The notes under the pieces are model-generated. The model did no database searches. It worked only from the letters and a program-made list of their open reading frames with translations, and was not told the origin of the DNA. Below, piece after piece: positions 31,986 to 44,132 of a DNA stretch of 64,000 bases. A program made the translations under genes and the position numbers. Position 1 is the first letter of the stretch. The number at the start of each line of letters is the position of its first letter. Source of the stretch: Pascua guehoae (lineage: Eukaryota; Basidiomycota; Tremellomycetes; Trichosporonales; Trichosporonaceae); assembly GCA_001600415.1 (NCBI GenBank), contig BCJX01000016.1:457854-521853 (forward strand), in the 5' to 3' direction.

Positions 31986-34165
31986 TTATGCTTCTACGCC
32001 ATTCTCCATAAAACTGGCGTCGCCCTGGTACCCTTCGTCCTCCTCCTGCACTAACGACAGGTCGCTCGAGACCGGGTCGGCCTGGTCTGCCAACACGGGC
32101 GTCTCCGGGGGTGGCGCAGGACGTTCGCGCTTGATGCGCTTAATGACGCGCTCGGAGCGTGCTTCCCACGCCTCCTGCGCCTCGCGGTCCCACTGGGTGT
32201 AGGCCTCGGTGTGGGCGACGTCCATCGCGACAAAGTCGTCGTCGCTCAGGAGCGGCTGCGGGTTGCGCTTGTTGGTGGAGGGTGGGCCGAGAAGAATGTG
32301 GCCGAGCAGCTCCCAGCGACGCTGCGCATCGTACTTGTCCTTGCCGAGGTCCTCCCACACAAAGCTCTGGAAGAGGTCGCCCGAGCGACGGCGCTTCTGG
32401 CCCGCAACGTTCATGCCCGCCCAGACCGCGTAGCGGAGCTCCTCGTGCTTCTCATACGCCTCCAGCAGGCGCTTGAGGGGCGGAGCGCGCGGGCTCACGT
32501 TGTCGGTGACGTCGGTGTCGGGGGCCTCGGCGTAGTCATCATCATCGTCCTCTTCCTCCTCCTCGTCCTCGACGTCCATCGCGTCCTCGGCCGCGTCCTC
32601 CTTCTTCGGCTCCAGCCAGTCGGCTTCGTCCAGGACACCGACGACATGATCGCGGCCGCGTCCACCACGGGCGAGGCTGATCAGTCCGCCAATCTCCTTG
32701 CCCATGCCGGCCTCCATCATGCCGCCAGCGCACTTGCTAAGGTCGTTGGTGGCGCACATCGACCACGCCCCGTCCTCGTCCAACTTTGCAGCCATGGCGA
32801 GGGCGAGGTACGCAGCGACGTAGTGGGCCTCATAGGCGAGTCGAGCGGGGCGCAGCATGGCTTCGGCGATACGCTCCTTCTTCTGCACCTTGGTTTCCGG
32901 CTTGGGCCGTCCGGTAGCATACACTTGAGGGATGGCAGGAAGCGGCAGGCAGGTGACCTGCGTGGCGACCTGGCCAAAGAAGATGAGGTTGGTGTGGAGA
33001 CGCTTGGCCGACACGCGGATACACTCGAGCGTCTTGGCGTGTAAGGCCGCCTTTGCCTCGTCGTCGTGGAGGTTGTCGCGCGAGTACGCCGCGTGACGCA
33101 CCTCCTGCTCCAGGTCGCGACCGAGCTGGAGGAGGGGCGCGAGTGAGACCTTGGAGTGGCCGTAGAAGGGAGTTGAACGCAGAGCGCGTTCGACGACGAG
33201 GAGCGCGTCGCGGCATGGCACGTCAGCCTCGTCGACAGCATCGGCGGTAAAGAGGGGGTCGCCCTTCTTGGCGAGCTTCTGGTACAGGATCGAGAGCCCG
33301 CTCAACCCATCGTAAACGGCAGCGTGCACACGGCGGTCCATGTTGTCGTCGTGGACGGTGTAGTCGAGTTTTCCCGCCTCGTCGCGGGGTCGTCCCTCTG
33401 CGAGGAAGCGCGAGGACGCGATAGCGACGAACAGGTACGCCTTCATCGTAGCAGCCGCGAGTTCGAGCTCGAGGTCGTTGTCGATGGCAGTGCTCGCTGT
33501 GCGTGTTGCTTGGACCAGACGCAGGCGATAGAGGAAGGTGTGGACTTGTGTGATTGCGTGTACGAGGTCGGGTGTCGCTGGAGGCGATACATTGTTGACA
33601 ACGGCGGCGATGGGCTGGAGGTACGAGATGTCGGGGCCGGTTGGGTTAGGGCGCGTGAACAGTGTGCGGATAGAGGACAGGATGGTTGCTAGAGGTTAGC
33701 AGTGGAAAGGTGTGAAGGTGTGAAGCAACAAGGTGCATGGGGGAAGAGGGAGGTAGGTATGGGTGAGCACGAGCAGGAGAGGCAAGTATGAGGCAGATGA
33801 GAGAAGGCGTCGTGATGGTGCTGTGATGAACCCGACCTCACACTGCGATACGCACTCTTAGACTTGGGTATAGGGAACGCCTCGAGCTTGGGCAGCGCGG
33901 TCGCCCAGTCGACCTCGAGGCGCACAGCGGGCGGAGTAGGCGTCGCCGAGCCCTCCGAGGGCGTCCCCGCGGGCGTGGGGAGCCCGACGGTAGTCTGGCG
34001 CCGGGCGCGTGGTCCGACAGACATGGCACGCTTGACGACCGACGCTGCGCGTGATGGGCCTGCCGAAGGCGCGACCGAGGGGGCGCGTGATGATGCGCGG
34101 GTGACAACGGACGCAGCGCGCGACGTTCCCTTTGCCGCAACGGAGAGTTTTCGCTTGGGTGGCAT
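31986..34165 (-). CDS. Unrecognised 674-residue protein with basic N-terminus and acidic central tract
   Basis: Two exons: 33844-34165 and 31986-33688, joined by an A|GTGTGA donor and a CTAACCTCTAG acceptor. The summed length is in frame. I do not recognise the family. The N-terminus is basic and Ser/Ala-rich with repeats (KRKLSVAAKG, RAASVVTRASSRAPSV), which could be a nuclear targeting or DNA-binding tail. The middle is helical (DIFF-type hydrophobic pattern around HTNLIFFGQVATQV). Next comes an acidic run (EDAMDVEDEEEEEDDDDDY), then basic KRRRSGD and RVIKRIKRER segments. No signal peptide or transmembrane helix is visible. A nuclear location is a reasonable inference, nothing more. Confidence 0.75.
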
Positions 34166-35201
34166 CAGGCTGGTATTCGTCGAGGGGTAGGTGGTGACAA
34201 CAGCGTCGGGGGCGGAGGTGTGGGGTCGTGGACTGGTAGTCGTAGGGCGGGGTATGTGTAGACCGAGCCAGCGGATGAGAGTCGGAGGTCGGAGATGGGG
34301 AACGTGGAAGAGTCAAAGTCGAAGGTTAGTGAGAGAGATTGTAAAAAGGAAGAAGGAAACGAAGGGAAGGAAATGAGATGAGGCCATGCCAACAGGTAAC
34401 AGGTAGATGATACCCATCCATCGGTGCATGCTTTGCTTTGCCATGTTGCCACCCATCCATCCATCTCTGCCTTGCCCTGACCGCCACCGTCAACCTGCGT
34501 CACCAACTCGTTTGCAACGCCACCAATGACTGTCCTGCCATGCAACAGTCATGCACAGGTTGATGTGTGCTTGTGATGAACGTGAATGTGAATGTCGTGA
34601 ATGTATGCATCTATCGTGGACAACTCTCATTGTTCTTTCCCGTTCATTGTTCTTTTCTTTTTTTTCGCCTGTGGTGGTGACTACTAGTGGTGATGAAGAG
34701 GGCCAACCAGGGGTGGAATGTAAAACTTTTTTCCAGTGTCACGCTGTAACAAAAGGGAAACTAAGACAGGGCGCAACAGGGGTACAGGGGACATTCCCAA
34801 CGCATGGTCCCCATTTGTGGCGCTGCACAGACCACCACTTCGGGCTCTGCCGCCGTCCACCGCCGGCATACGCTCCTTCTTCGGGGTCGACAGGCAACTG
34901 CAGGCAGCTGCAGGCCATGCAAACGACAGTGCGTATACGCGTTACAAAAGGGGTACCGACGCGCACGGCGAGCTGCTCCGTTAGGCCCACGACAGCGTCA
35001 GACACAAGCACCTTGCGCCTCCACGGGGCATCTCCCACACGCCGCACAGCATGCCCCAGTGCCCCACGGTGTACCTGTGGGGCTGCGCGTTATCCCCATT
35101 GTCAGTCGAGATGGTTAAAAGTCTGCATCCTGTTTTGTGCTACCTCGAGTCCTTCTCGACCTCGCTTGTTCCAACACTCTGTACCACGTCAGGGCACCTG
35201 T
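34166..35201. other. Intergenic region
   Basis: Upstream of the 674-residue gene and downstream of the peroxiredoxin gene. Palindromic CAACTGCAGGCAGCTGCAGG near 34893. No supported gene. Confidence 0.5.
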
Positions 35202-37037
35202 CTAAAGAGCCTTGAGCACGCTCTCGGCGGAGGTGATGGTAGCTGGGTGTCAGTCGGTGGTATCGCGAGGCTGCGAGGCTGATTGACATCACAGAGGGGC
35301 TCAATGCTTCGCGTGCTCGCCATGTAACGTGTGCGCTGGTGCATTCGTCCGTCACGCGCGCAAGCACACAGTGGTGCCACCAGATGGCACTGCCCATCAC
35401 ACACCGTCGCCCGTCACACCGAGGTTGGTCACACAGCGGCGGGTGCTGACCGTGACGCCCACCACACTGATCCCCACACCACTCACCCTTGCTAGAGTCA
35501 GGCTCGACAAAGGCCTCGATGACCTTGCCGTTCTCGATGATAATGGCGCCACGCTTGAGGCGAAGGCTACCGAGTCCGCCAGTGAGGTCGATGACAAGGC
35601 CGAGGGCCTCGGCCAGCTCGGTCTTGTCGTCGGCAGCTGGGTTGTTAGCGCTGTCGTCTCCGAGCTTCTCGTGGATCCACAGCGTTTCCCACTAGTCACG
35701 CTGGGGTGATGAAACACGATCCGTCACTCCACCAGTCATCTGTCACCCGCCTCAGATTGGGCGATCCCCTCAAGCCACTCCGCCCGCCACGGCAAACTTG
35801 CGCCCACTCACAGAACTTGACAGTGTCCTTGGTACCCGAGAGGTCCTTCTTCCACGCGTTGACGACAAAGATGTCGTTGACGGACACGATGTAGACCTCG
35901 TCAACGCCCTTGGCCTTGATCTTGTCGTACAGGTCGAGGTAGCCCTCGGCCTGCCCGATGCAGGTGCCGGTGAATCTGGCGTCAGAAGGGTGCAACGAGA
36001 TAGATTGAAGGCCAGGACGCGAGAAGGATGGAGCGACGCGACGAGGACGGTATACCTCGGCTGTTCACGAGCATTGTGGACTTGGGTCTACCGCTGCAAA
36101 CTCCACGCGCCTCTTACCGCCCAACAGTCGTCCCAGGGAAGTGCGAGCTGCCCTCTGCGGGACCCCAGACAGTTCCAAGCGATGTGCGATGATAGTGCCA
36201 CAAGAGCCATGCTTGTTGCAGGTCCATGGTAGCTACTCGCTCGCCTCAAGTGACTCCTAATAGCGACAACAACGGGCTGGTCGCAGTAGACTCGGGCTGC
36301 GGCCTCCACGCGCTCGACATCGTCTCTGTTACGGAATAGCCGATAGGAGACAGGCTGCATGCAAGCACGAGCAGCCACGCGCCTCGAGCAGTAACTCCCA
36401 GTGTCACCGCCAACTTATTCGCCTTCACCTCACCCCACCTCAGTCCACACCAATAACCACCCCGGACCCCCTGCCCACTCTCACACCCACGCCCTTTGCA
36501 ACACTCACGCGCCAGGAACCGTAATCACGACATTCTTGCCCTTGAGCGTCGAAAAGTCAATCTTGGTCTTGTTGTCCGTAATCCGCACGGGCACGGACGG
36601 GAAGGCATCGCCCGCCTTGACCTGGGCGGCGGCAGCGGTGGACGCGGGGCGCGCCGCTGGCGGGGGGTTAGTCTTTGCTTGGGTGGGAGTAGGTGTGGGG
36701 CGGAGCAGGCCGAGGAGGGACGACAGGCGGCGGGTCGCGGACGCCGACGCGGGCGCGGGTGCGGGGGACGTGGACGCACCCATGGTGTACTGGGCGAGGA
36801 CGGGGCGGCGGAGCGTGTGCAGCGAGCGCTGTGCACTGGGGGGTTAGTCACCGATGGGTTGGGGGGGAGGCGGTGGGAGGGGGGTGGGCCGGAGGGGGTA
36901 TCGGTGGGAGAGGGAAGGGAGGAGCAACCCAACCTCGTGCCCAGAGTCTGGTCGAGGCTGGATACAAGGACGACGTACACGTTGGTGCGGGGCAGTGCGC
37001 GGGTGGCAGGGACAAGGGCGCGGGCGACAAAGGACAT
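35202..37037 (-). CDS. Mitochondrial Prx5/Ahp1-type peroxiredoxin, single cysteine
   Basis: Five exons: 36979-37037, 36509-36835, 35812-35975, 35487-35636, 35202-35242 (741 bases, 246 residues). It reduces hydrogen peroxide and organic hydroperoxides. The N-terminus (MSFVARALVPATRALPRTN, then RSLHTLRRPVLAQ) is an arginine-rich, acid-free presequence, so mitochondrial import is predicted. A long Ala/Pro/Thr linker precedes the domain (VKAGDAFPSVPV). The catalytic motif VPGAFTGTC places the peroxidatic cysteine at 134 with the usual T-x-x-C spacing, though GT replaces the usual P-x before Cys and the following His is absent. DIFVVNAWKKDL and GLGSLRLKRGAIIIENGKV are typical of the family. No second cysteine is present, so recycling must use an external thiol such as glutathione or thioredoxin. 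It ends SAESVLKAL, as in fungal relatives. Confidence 0.92.
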
Positions 37038-39213
37038 TGTTAGCTTTTAAAGACGACGTGGGTTAGCCGGTGAGGAGCGAGTGCAAAGTGGTGGGGAGGA
37101 GCGAGGAAGGGAATGCCGGTAGCCGTCAATGCCGAGGCGGGGCGTGGCATGGCCGATGACGACAGGGTGCGTGTGGCGTGTCCCCAGCACGGCCAGAGCG
37201 GAGGCATTTCGGGTTTCGGCCATGTCCGCCCCCGTATGTGGCGATTGCGTGTGGCAGATCCTTATATCCTTATCCCTCGTATCCAGCCTCCCAATCCTCA
37301 CAATTCCCAAGCGAGCGGTGGGGTGGCTTGTGGGGGAGGGGTCCACGCCCTCCTCGGGAACCAGTGAGTGGGGCAAGTCTGATGGACATTCTTGAATTCC
37401 GTTTCGCTGCCCCCCGACGCCCGACGATACTATAGATTCTATACATCCCTAGCGACCTGAAACGATGGCATGACGCCTGCAGCGTGAGCCGTCGACCAGT
37501 GCTGAGAAACTCACCAACCTCGTTCACAAGCGACCCACTACGCCCAATACGGAGTCTCGCCCACTACCAACAGCGACACCGTCAACGACATCGCCCCCAC
37601 CGCCGCTTCTTCGCGCCCGTCTCCCGCTCCTTGCGAAAGATTAATTCGAGGCGAATACGCAGCGCCACGTGCCCAAAGCACCCGCACGGCGGGCGGAGGC
37701 AGATTGACCACAAGCTGGGGTGTGAGTTTGGAGCAGTGCGTGGGGCTGTGAAACATGGGGTTCGGTAGGGCGTACCATGAGCTAGAACCAGAGGCTTCAT
37801 TATCCTCCGAGGGCGTAGGGCTGTCGGTATTGCGACGGGGCTGGGGTCAGCCCACCTGCGTTGTACATAGCACTCCAAACTAACAGGCGCAATGTGTGAC
37901 GACATACGCGGAGAGAAATGTGGGTGCGCTGGTGGTGTTGGTGAAGTGTAGGATTGAGGCATTGTCCCGTTTGCTAGTAGCCTTCTACATTTCTACATGC
38001 GTTGCTCGATGGCAATTGAGGGTGGAGGATCAGCAGGCCCGATGACATCTTCGCTGGCGCGTAACGTCGGTCCGGGCCGTATGCACAGTGCTGTTCCTTG
38101 CAGCGGTGCCGGTGTTGCCGTGTCGACTTGGACGGCAGAGCAATTCATCCAAACCATTCGTCACGGCAGCACAATCCGGGAGCAAGTGGAGGGGTGCCAG
38201 TGGTTGGTTCTTGTAGCTGGTGAACGTTGCTTCAGGTGCGATGCGACACTATTGAGACTGTGCCTTTGGTACATGCCAACACCACGCGAACATGAAACCC
38301 CACCTTGCCAATCTTATCACCAGCTCTCGCACGTTACCACATAATCTGTACGTGCTACGAGGATGCGTGCCTGGGCCATGCTACTCACCAGACCTATCCC
38401 CGTTGCCATCTAGCACGTTGCACACGTCGCATGACCACACCAAACCATCGTCTCATTACCCGCTTCTTCACAATAGTTTCCTCATTCGTCATTCATCACC
38501 CCTGTCGTTTCTCTCCAATAGCCAGTGTCCTGTGAGCAACCTGTACGGCCTGCCTAGCAGCTGTGGTCCAATAACCCAAACGGGCAGCAAAGCCGACGGC
38601 AGTGCGTTCTACCGAATCTGCCAAGCGCGGCCACAGTACACCAACATTGTGCGCAGCGCTACTGTACGCGGTGGTTGAAAAAACGTGTTGGAGTGTTGCA
38701 CAACCGTGTACAACACGCACTGCCAAGCACTAAATATCTGGGGGAAGCTGGCTGTGCAACACTGTGACTGAGGGCGGCCCAACGTGCTGCGCAACTGTGC
38801 AAGCAGCTATAGATGTGCGCTGTGGTCGGCAAGTGGGACGACAAGTGTGTGCTCTCACCAGCTGGTGAGCTAGGAGGGAACAGCCAGTTGCCACTGAGAT
38901 AGCGGTTCTCAGTATTAAAGTCGACACCGGAGCGCAGAGTAGCCTCCATTGCTATCGCCCACGACCTCCCTCTTCACCCCCTTGCAACGTTATCACTCTC
39001 CCCATTGCCATCAGCAACAGCATTGGCATCCACCACGCCGTAAACATCTCAACGTCCAACGGCTGGACAGTGTATCCTCTCGACCCATCGTCAACCATTC
39101 TCGCCACTGCCCCGGCAGCAGTGCGTGCTCGTACCTATGACACACCACTGACAACAGCAACGACTCTCACGGCCCCACCCCAACTTTGCCACCGCGAGCA
39201 CCACCACGACAGC
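37038..39213. other. 2.2-kb intergenic region
   Basis: Peroxiredoxin promoter side and unassigned DNA. I see no gene with splice sites and protein-like composition. TTATATCCTTATCCC at 37262 is AT-rich but unassigned. Confidence 0.45.
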
Positions 39214-39378
39214 ATGTGCCGCTCCTCACCCTCCGCGCCGCCCGACGCAAACATGTCCGACCACGCCACGCACGGATCCCGCCCTGCCTCCCCCTCCCCT
39301 GGCGACTCGCCCCGAGCCTCCCCTACCAGCGAGTACGAGTGGGATCCAGGCTGCATGCCACAACCTGGCGATTCGTGA
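39214..39378 (+). CDS. Possible short gene or first exon (54 codons)
   Basis: ATG at 39214 (alternative at 39253, MSDHATHGS) opens a Ser/Pro-rich frame, SRPASPSPGDSPRASPTSEY, ending GDS-TGA. The same point reads TC|GTGAGT, a consensus donor, so it may instead be the first exon of a gene whose next exon I could not identify before 41649. Composition looks coding but nothing confirms it. Confidence 0.3.
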   Translation: MCRSSPSAPPDANMSDHATHGSRPASPSPGDSPRASPTSEYEWDPGCMPQPGDS

Positions 39379-41649
39379 GTCAACCAAAACGGCCGTGTCT
39401 ATTGGGCGTTATCCCATTCGTCATCCCCGCTTTGGTTTGGTGCTGACACTGGAGCTGCTGCACATGGCTGTGCATCAACGGCCCCTGCCGGTGTATTGGG
39501 CACTTGATTGCGGGCCTGTGTTTTATGCTCTACTGTGCCAAGATTCGCTTGTTATACTGTGAAAGCTAGGATGGGAGTACTCTACAAGTCGGGGGGGGGG
39601 GCGGGGGCCGGGAGTGCCGGGGGTGCGTGTGTTCGGGCGGCACCACATAGGAGAACGCTGTAGGATACTGCAAGACACCGATATTGGGACATGTCACGGA
39701 CTGGTTGCACAGCATCGTGGTCTGGTTGGCTGCGGGATAACGAGCTCGAAGCTCTCCAGGCGAGGCGAGGTTGGCGACCGCGGGCTGAACCGGGCCAATG
39801 TCAGTGCGAGCGGGCCTTAGGTTCCTGTACGCACGGGGGCGACCGACCGATGCGGCGCACCAGTTACCCCGCATATCCCGCATGGCCCCCTCTGTGCCAA
39901 CGGGCGTGCAGCGGGCAGTGATCGTGGCGAGACAGGCCGGTTCTTGTCGACATTAGCCTTAATAGCCGGCCCGGCAAGGTGCGGGGGCGGAGGGTGAGAC
40001 AAGGATCCGAGTGGTGCCAAGCACATGGCTGCATGCTGTTTTGGGCGCCACACTCAACTGACCCGCCGGGGGTGAGACACGATTGGGGTAACTGGGGTGC
40101 GACGCGACTCGCGTGACAGCGTACATGGTGCGCGTGCGCGTGCGTTGACCCACACGGCCGCAAGACACTTTTATTGTCCGGCCGCTTGGTGCAGAGAGTT
40201 GACGACGACTCGCATCCGGACACCGGGGTAGCATGGTCACATTGCTCATATCCACAGTCTACTTATATTGGCTAGTCTACGCAATGAATGTGTGCCCGTC
40301 CCATTAAAGTTGAAGCACTCATCGTGGCCATCAAACCTGACCTGCGCAGATTTCTATCCGCAGCTTGCGCGCAGGCAGGAATCACAGAGAATCACTTGGC
40401 GGCGGCGGCTTGGCGGATGGTTCCTGTTTGCCACCTGTCACTCAGCAAGGGACACGGTCATTGTCACCCGTCAACCTACCGTCCGTTATCCGTTACCATC
40501 CTATCCAAAATCCAATCATTGGGACGTGTACACTACTAGTGTCCCGCTCGCTCACTCGCTACTGGGACACCAACCGCATGCGACCGTATTATATTTCATA
40601 GGCTGAATTTTGGCGTCTTGTCTTGTGGGATTTTGGGTAACACCGTGCACGGTGCACAGAGCACAGAGAACCGTGCACACCATTCTGTCCTGTCCCACTC
40701 ACCCTGAGTGTTTACTATTTTCAAAAAAAAACAGCTCACCATGATCGTCTACCTCGTCTTGCTGCGGGAAAATGACACGCACGCTGACAATCCAGGACTC
40801 ACCGGATGTCGCAAAGGCGGGTGGGTGTGCACGGCGCAGCCAAGGCGATATCAAGGGCTACAAAATGACTGACCGGAGCATGGCCAGGAACTGAGAGCAC
40901 AAAGCTGCTCGGCAACTGGGAGCTCGGCAGGTGGCGACATGAGCGATAATCAGTCATTCTGTCACACATCTGTAGAGAGGTCCGAGCGTTCCGATCAGCG
41001 ATCACGCTCACTCGCTCGCTCGCTCGCTCTGGTCCATCCTAGCCCATCCCATCCCACGCTGTCCATATCGCCCGTGTATCCCGGTCCACCCCCCCCCCCT
41101 CAACTCAGGTCCAAAGGCAAAGTCCAAGTGCCCAAGTCTCACTCACCCCCTCAGTCGGCCGGGGTCGCATTTCTTGTCCATCCAGCGGCCACCTTCTTCG
41201 CCCCGTCGTCGCCTCGACTCGGACTCGGTGCCGTTTCTGATCACCGGTACGGCTACCTACCGGCGCTTGGAGCATTGTCCCTGGGTCCCGCCACCAAGCC
41301 CTCCTTGCGCGCACGCCGAGCCACCTCGTTGGCGCGCTTGGGATTCCTCGCCAGAGGACGGACACCTCGTACCCTCTCCCAACACCATACCCTAGATTTC
41401 TAGCCTGGTCACCACGAACACGGACATTGGCGACACTTTGATAATTGTTCTTTGTCGTCTGTCAGACCAAGACATCCATCACCGCTACACTCCAACCCAC
41501 CACGAACCGACTACGGAGACGACTACCAAGCTTGCACCCCCAATCCCAGGACCCAGCCTTGGTTTGGACACCACGCTGAGCCGACTTGCCACACCCCGAC
41601 GTCATACGGCCCAAACCGCACACCGGGTAACACGGGCAGAACGTCAACA
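39379..41649. other. 2.3-kb intergenic region
   Basis: No supported gene. Short G run at 39591-39602 and CTCGCTCGCTCG repeat near 41012-41028. Confidence 0.45.
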
Positions 41650-43220
41650 ATGCCCGCCTCGGTCTGGAGCGTGAGTCGCCTCGACGCCCCCTTTCCAACC
41701 ACCCACCAACACTTACCACAGCGCCGGCCACCACCAGCCGAGGAGGTCTCGCCGCTCCAACCGCCACCGCCCGACCCGTCCGACGCCGCGTCGACAACAT
41801 ATGTAGCACCAAGTTCCATTCTCCGGTACTCCCAACGGGATAGCCACGCCAGCAGCCTCCTGTACGCACGACAGCCCCGATCAGACCATCACAACGGCCA
41901 CAATGTCCACAACGGCCGCGATTCCCGACCTCGCGCGCAAGAACGCGAACGGAGCGATATGTACTGCACGACACCGGTGCCAGAACCGCGCTACCGGCCG
42001 CTCCAGCCGTTCCGGAGCCTCCGGAGCCGCATCGCCGACTCGATGCAGGAACGCCAGAGCCGGCGGGAGCGGGAACGCGCCCAGAGGGGGATCACAGAGC
42101 CGTTTCCATGGCGCGAGGAGAAGCGCCGGCGGCGAAGGTTGGGAATCCCTCGGATGAGCGCCGCGACGGGGGACCAAGACGCAGACGCGACGGCTGGAAA
42201 TACCGCCACCGCCACCACCACCACTGCCGCCACGACACCCACAACCACCACGCCCACAACCACCACGCCCACGCCCACAACGCCCACCACGCCCTTCCGC
42301 GTCCTCCGCCCCCTCCGCATCCGCCGCCCATCACAGCCCCCCTCCAATGACCCCTCCAGCCCCCCCTCCAATCCCCCCGCTCCCCGCCCGCCACCCTCGG
42401 TCCAGTTTGACGAACTGCCGCAGATCCGCGTCGAGCATCCGAGCCCGAACCCCGCCGACGCAGAGCTGGAGGCCGCAGACGACGTGCCCGGGTGTCTGGG
42501 GGGCAAGCTGTGCTCGGGATGGTGAGTGCCACGTCATCTGTGTGCTGCGGGCGTTGGAGGAACCGAGCTACCGAGGGCGAGGTGTGTGTGTTGAGCTTCT
42601 GTGCCGGGCGTCAGTTGGCGTCATCACGTGGTTGGATCACCGATCCCAGTGGTTACCGATCTAGCGATCCAGCACCGCGCGCACACCAGCGTCCATGTTG
42701 AGCGGGTAGCCTGAGGGATTTCTTTGTGAACACGTCCGTCCAGGTCACAAGCGTCGTACAGTAGTAGCCGCCTTGTCCTCCCAACCACCTTGTCCTCCGA
42801 GTCACCTTGTCCTCGCTGCCACCTCGTTCTCGCTGCCACCTTGTCCTCCCTCCAAATCTCTGGCGTAACCCACCTCCCACCTATCCCTCCCCCCAAGCCC
42901 AGCCCAAACTAACCCCCAGCGGCTTCCCAGCACTCATCATCCTCGTCCTCCTCTCCCCACTCGGCATCCTAGCCCGCGCCTGCGCCTGCGTCCCGACATT
43001 TGCATACAGCCGCCTCCGCCCGGCTGTGGGCTCGGGCCTGCGCCCCGTCAGCCGCGTGTTCCGCCCGCGCCGAAATCGCAGGAGGGGCACAGAGGAGCAC
43101 GCCGCCCCCGTGGCCGAGTCGCCGCCACCGCCCAGTGTGCTCGTGTCCACTTGTCCGACGTATGACTCGTATGGCCCCACGGTGGGGATGCGCACGGCGC
43201 CGAGGCGGTGGACCATGTGA
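41650..43220 (+). CDS. Single-pass membrane protein with long Pro/Thr-rich N-terminal region (373 residues)
   Basis: Exons 41650-41670, 41722-42521, 42920-43220. The start CAACAATG was chosen because the 51-base GTGAGT...ACCACAG intron after MPASVWS has good signals. That intron is also a multiple of three and open, so an unspliced form stays in frame. The long N-terminal part is Arg- and Pro-rich (RREEKRRRRR-type cluster about residue 150), followed by an ATTPTTTTPTTTTPTPTTP low-complexity tract. A single strong hydrophobic segment (FPALIILVLLSPLGILARAC) lies near residue 279, and a basic RPRRNRRRG tail ends in RRWTM. The family is not recognised. It may be a cell-surface or endomembrane protein whose orientation cannot be decided. 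Confidence 0.65.
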
Positions 43221-44132
43221 GGTGGGGCGTGGGTGTGGGAGGGGTGTGTGGAAGGGGAGCAGTGCGAGTGGGAAGAAAATATGGGTTGGCCCATGGGGCT
43301 GGCAGAAGACCAAAGGTACATGGGCGAGGAAGGGCGATAGCGGTAGAAGCGAAGATGTGTAAGGGGACCAGGCGAGATGGCGGTAGGAAGAACGGCCAGG
43401 CGAGGGTAGCGCGTCCACAGAAGTATTCTGGGATGCCACTGCGCCGGCACCGCGATATCCCGTCTCTAGCCAAAGAAGACTTGTCTGAAATGTGTAAATT
43501 CTAGTGCAGTAGAACCGTAGACTGTAGGCGTGGCATGTAACGAGCACTGACGATACAGGGGCGTGTGTGTTTGCTAGAGTTGTGGCTACTCATGATTTGA
43601 ATCACAGAGACGAACATGGTGTCTCACAAGCGGTCATGGACATGGTGAGAGGCGTCTAATTCAAGTGGACAATAGTAAAATCAGACGGGGTATGGGTGTG
43701 ATCTCGAGTCGGAGGCGGCCCAAGGTATATACTCACTAACGCTGGGCCCCTCGAGGCGGGAGACATTGACGCTGCTCACCCACCATCACACGCGCCCACA
43801 CGTCGGTCGCTCAACGCCCTCTGCAATCACAATATCCTCGCTTGTGACATGGCTCCTTTCCCCTCGTGCCCTCTTCGTCATGCCAACATGTGCAGTGTAG
43901 TCTCACCTACCCGTAGCATGACGCAGTGAACAGCACACGCAGTACTTATTTCCAAGCCACCGTGGTCCCATTTCCCAACCCCCCTCCCCCCATTCCCCTC
44001 CCTCCCCAACTCCTCCCTGCCCATCTCCTCCTGCCCAGTCCCCTCCCTCCCCAGTTCCCTCTTGCCCAGTTCCCTCCTCCCCGTTCCCATCCGTTGCCAG
44101 TCCCCCCCCGCTCGTCGACTCAAATACCCCCC
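43221..44132. other. Intergenic region with a possible promoter
   Basis: GGTATATACT at 43728-43737 lies about 110 bases before an ATG (43849), but that frame closes after 26 codons. Pyrimidine-rich CTCCC-type DNA follows (43980-44110). No secure gene. Confidence 0.4.

Noticed and set aside
34735..35100. Possible third MITE beginning GGGGTACAGGGGACATTCCC
   Set aside because: No matching inverted end was found on the right, and the interior does not match either MITE family.
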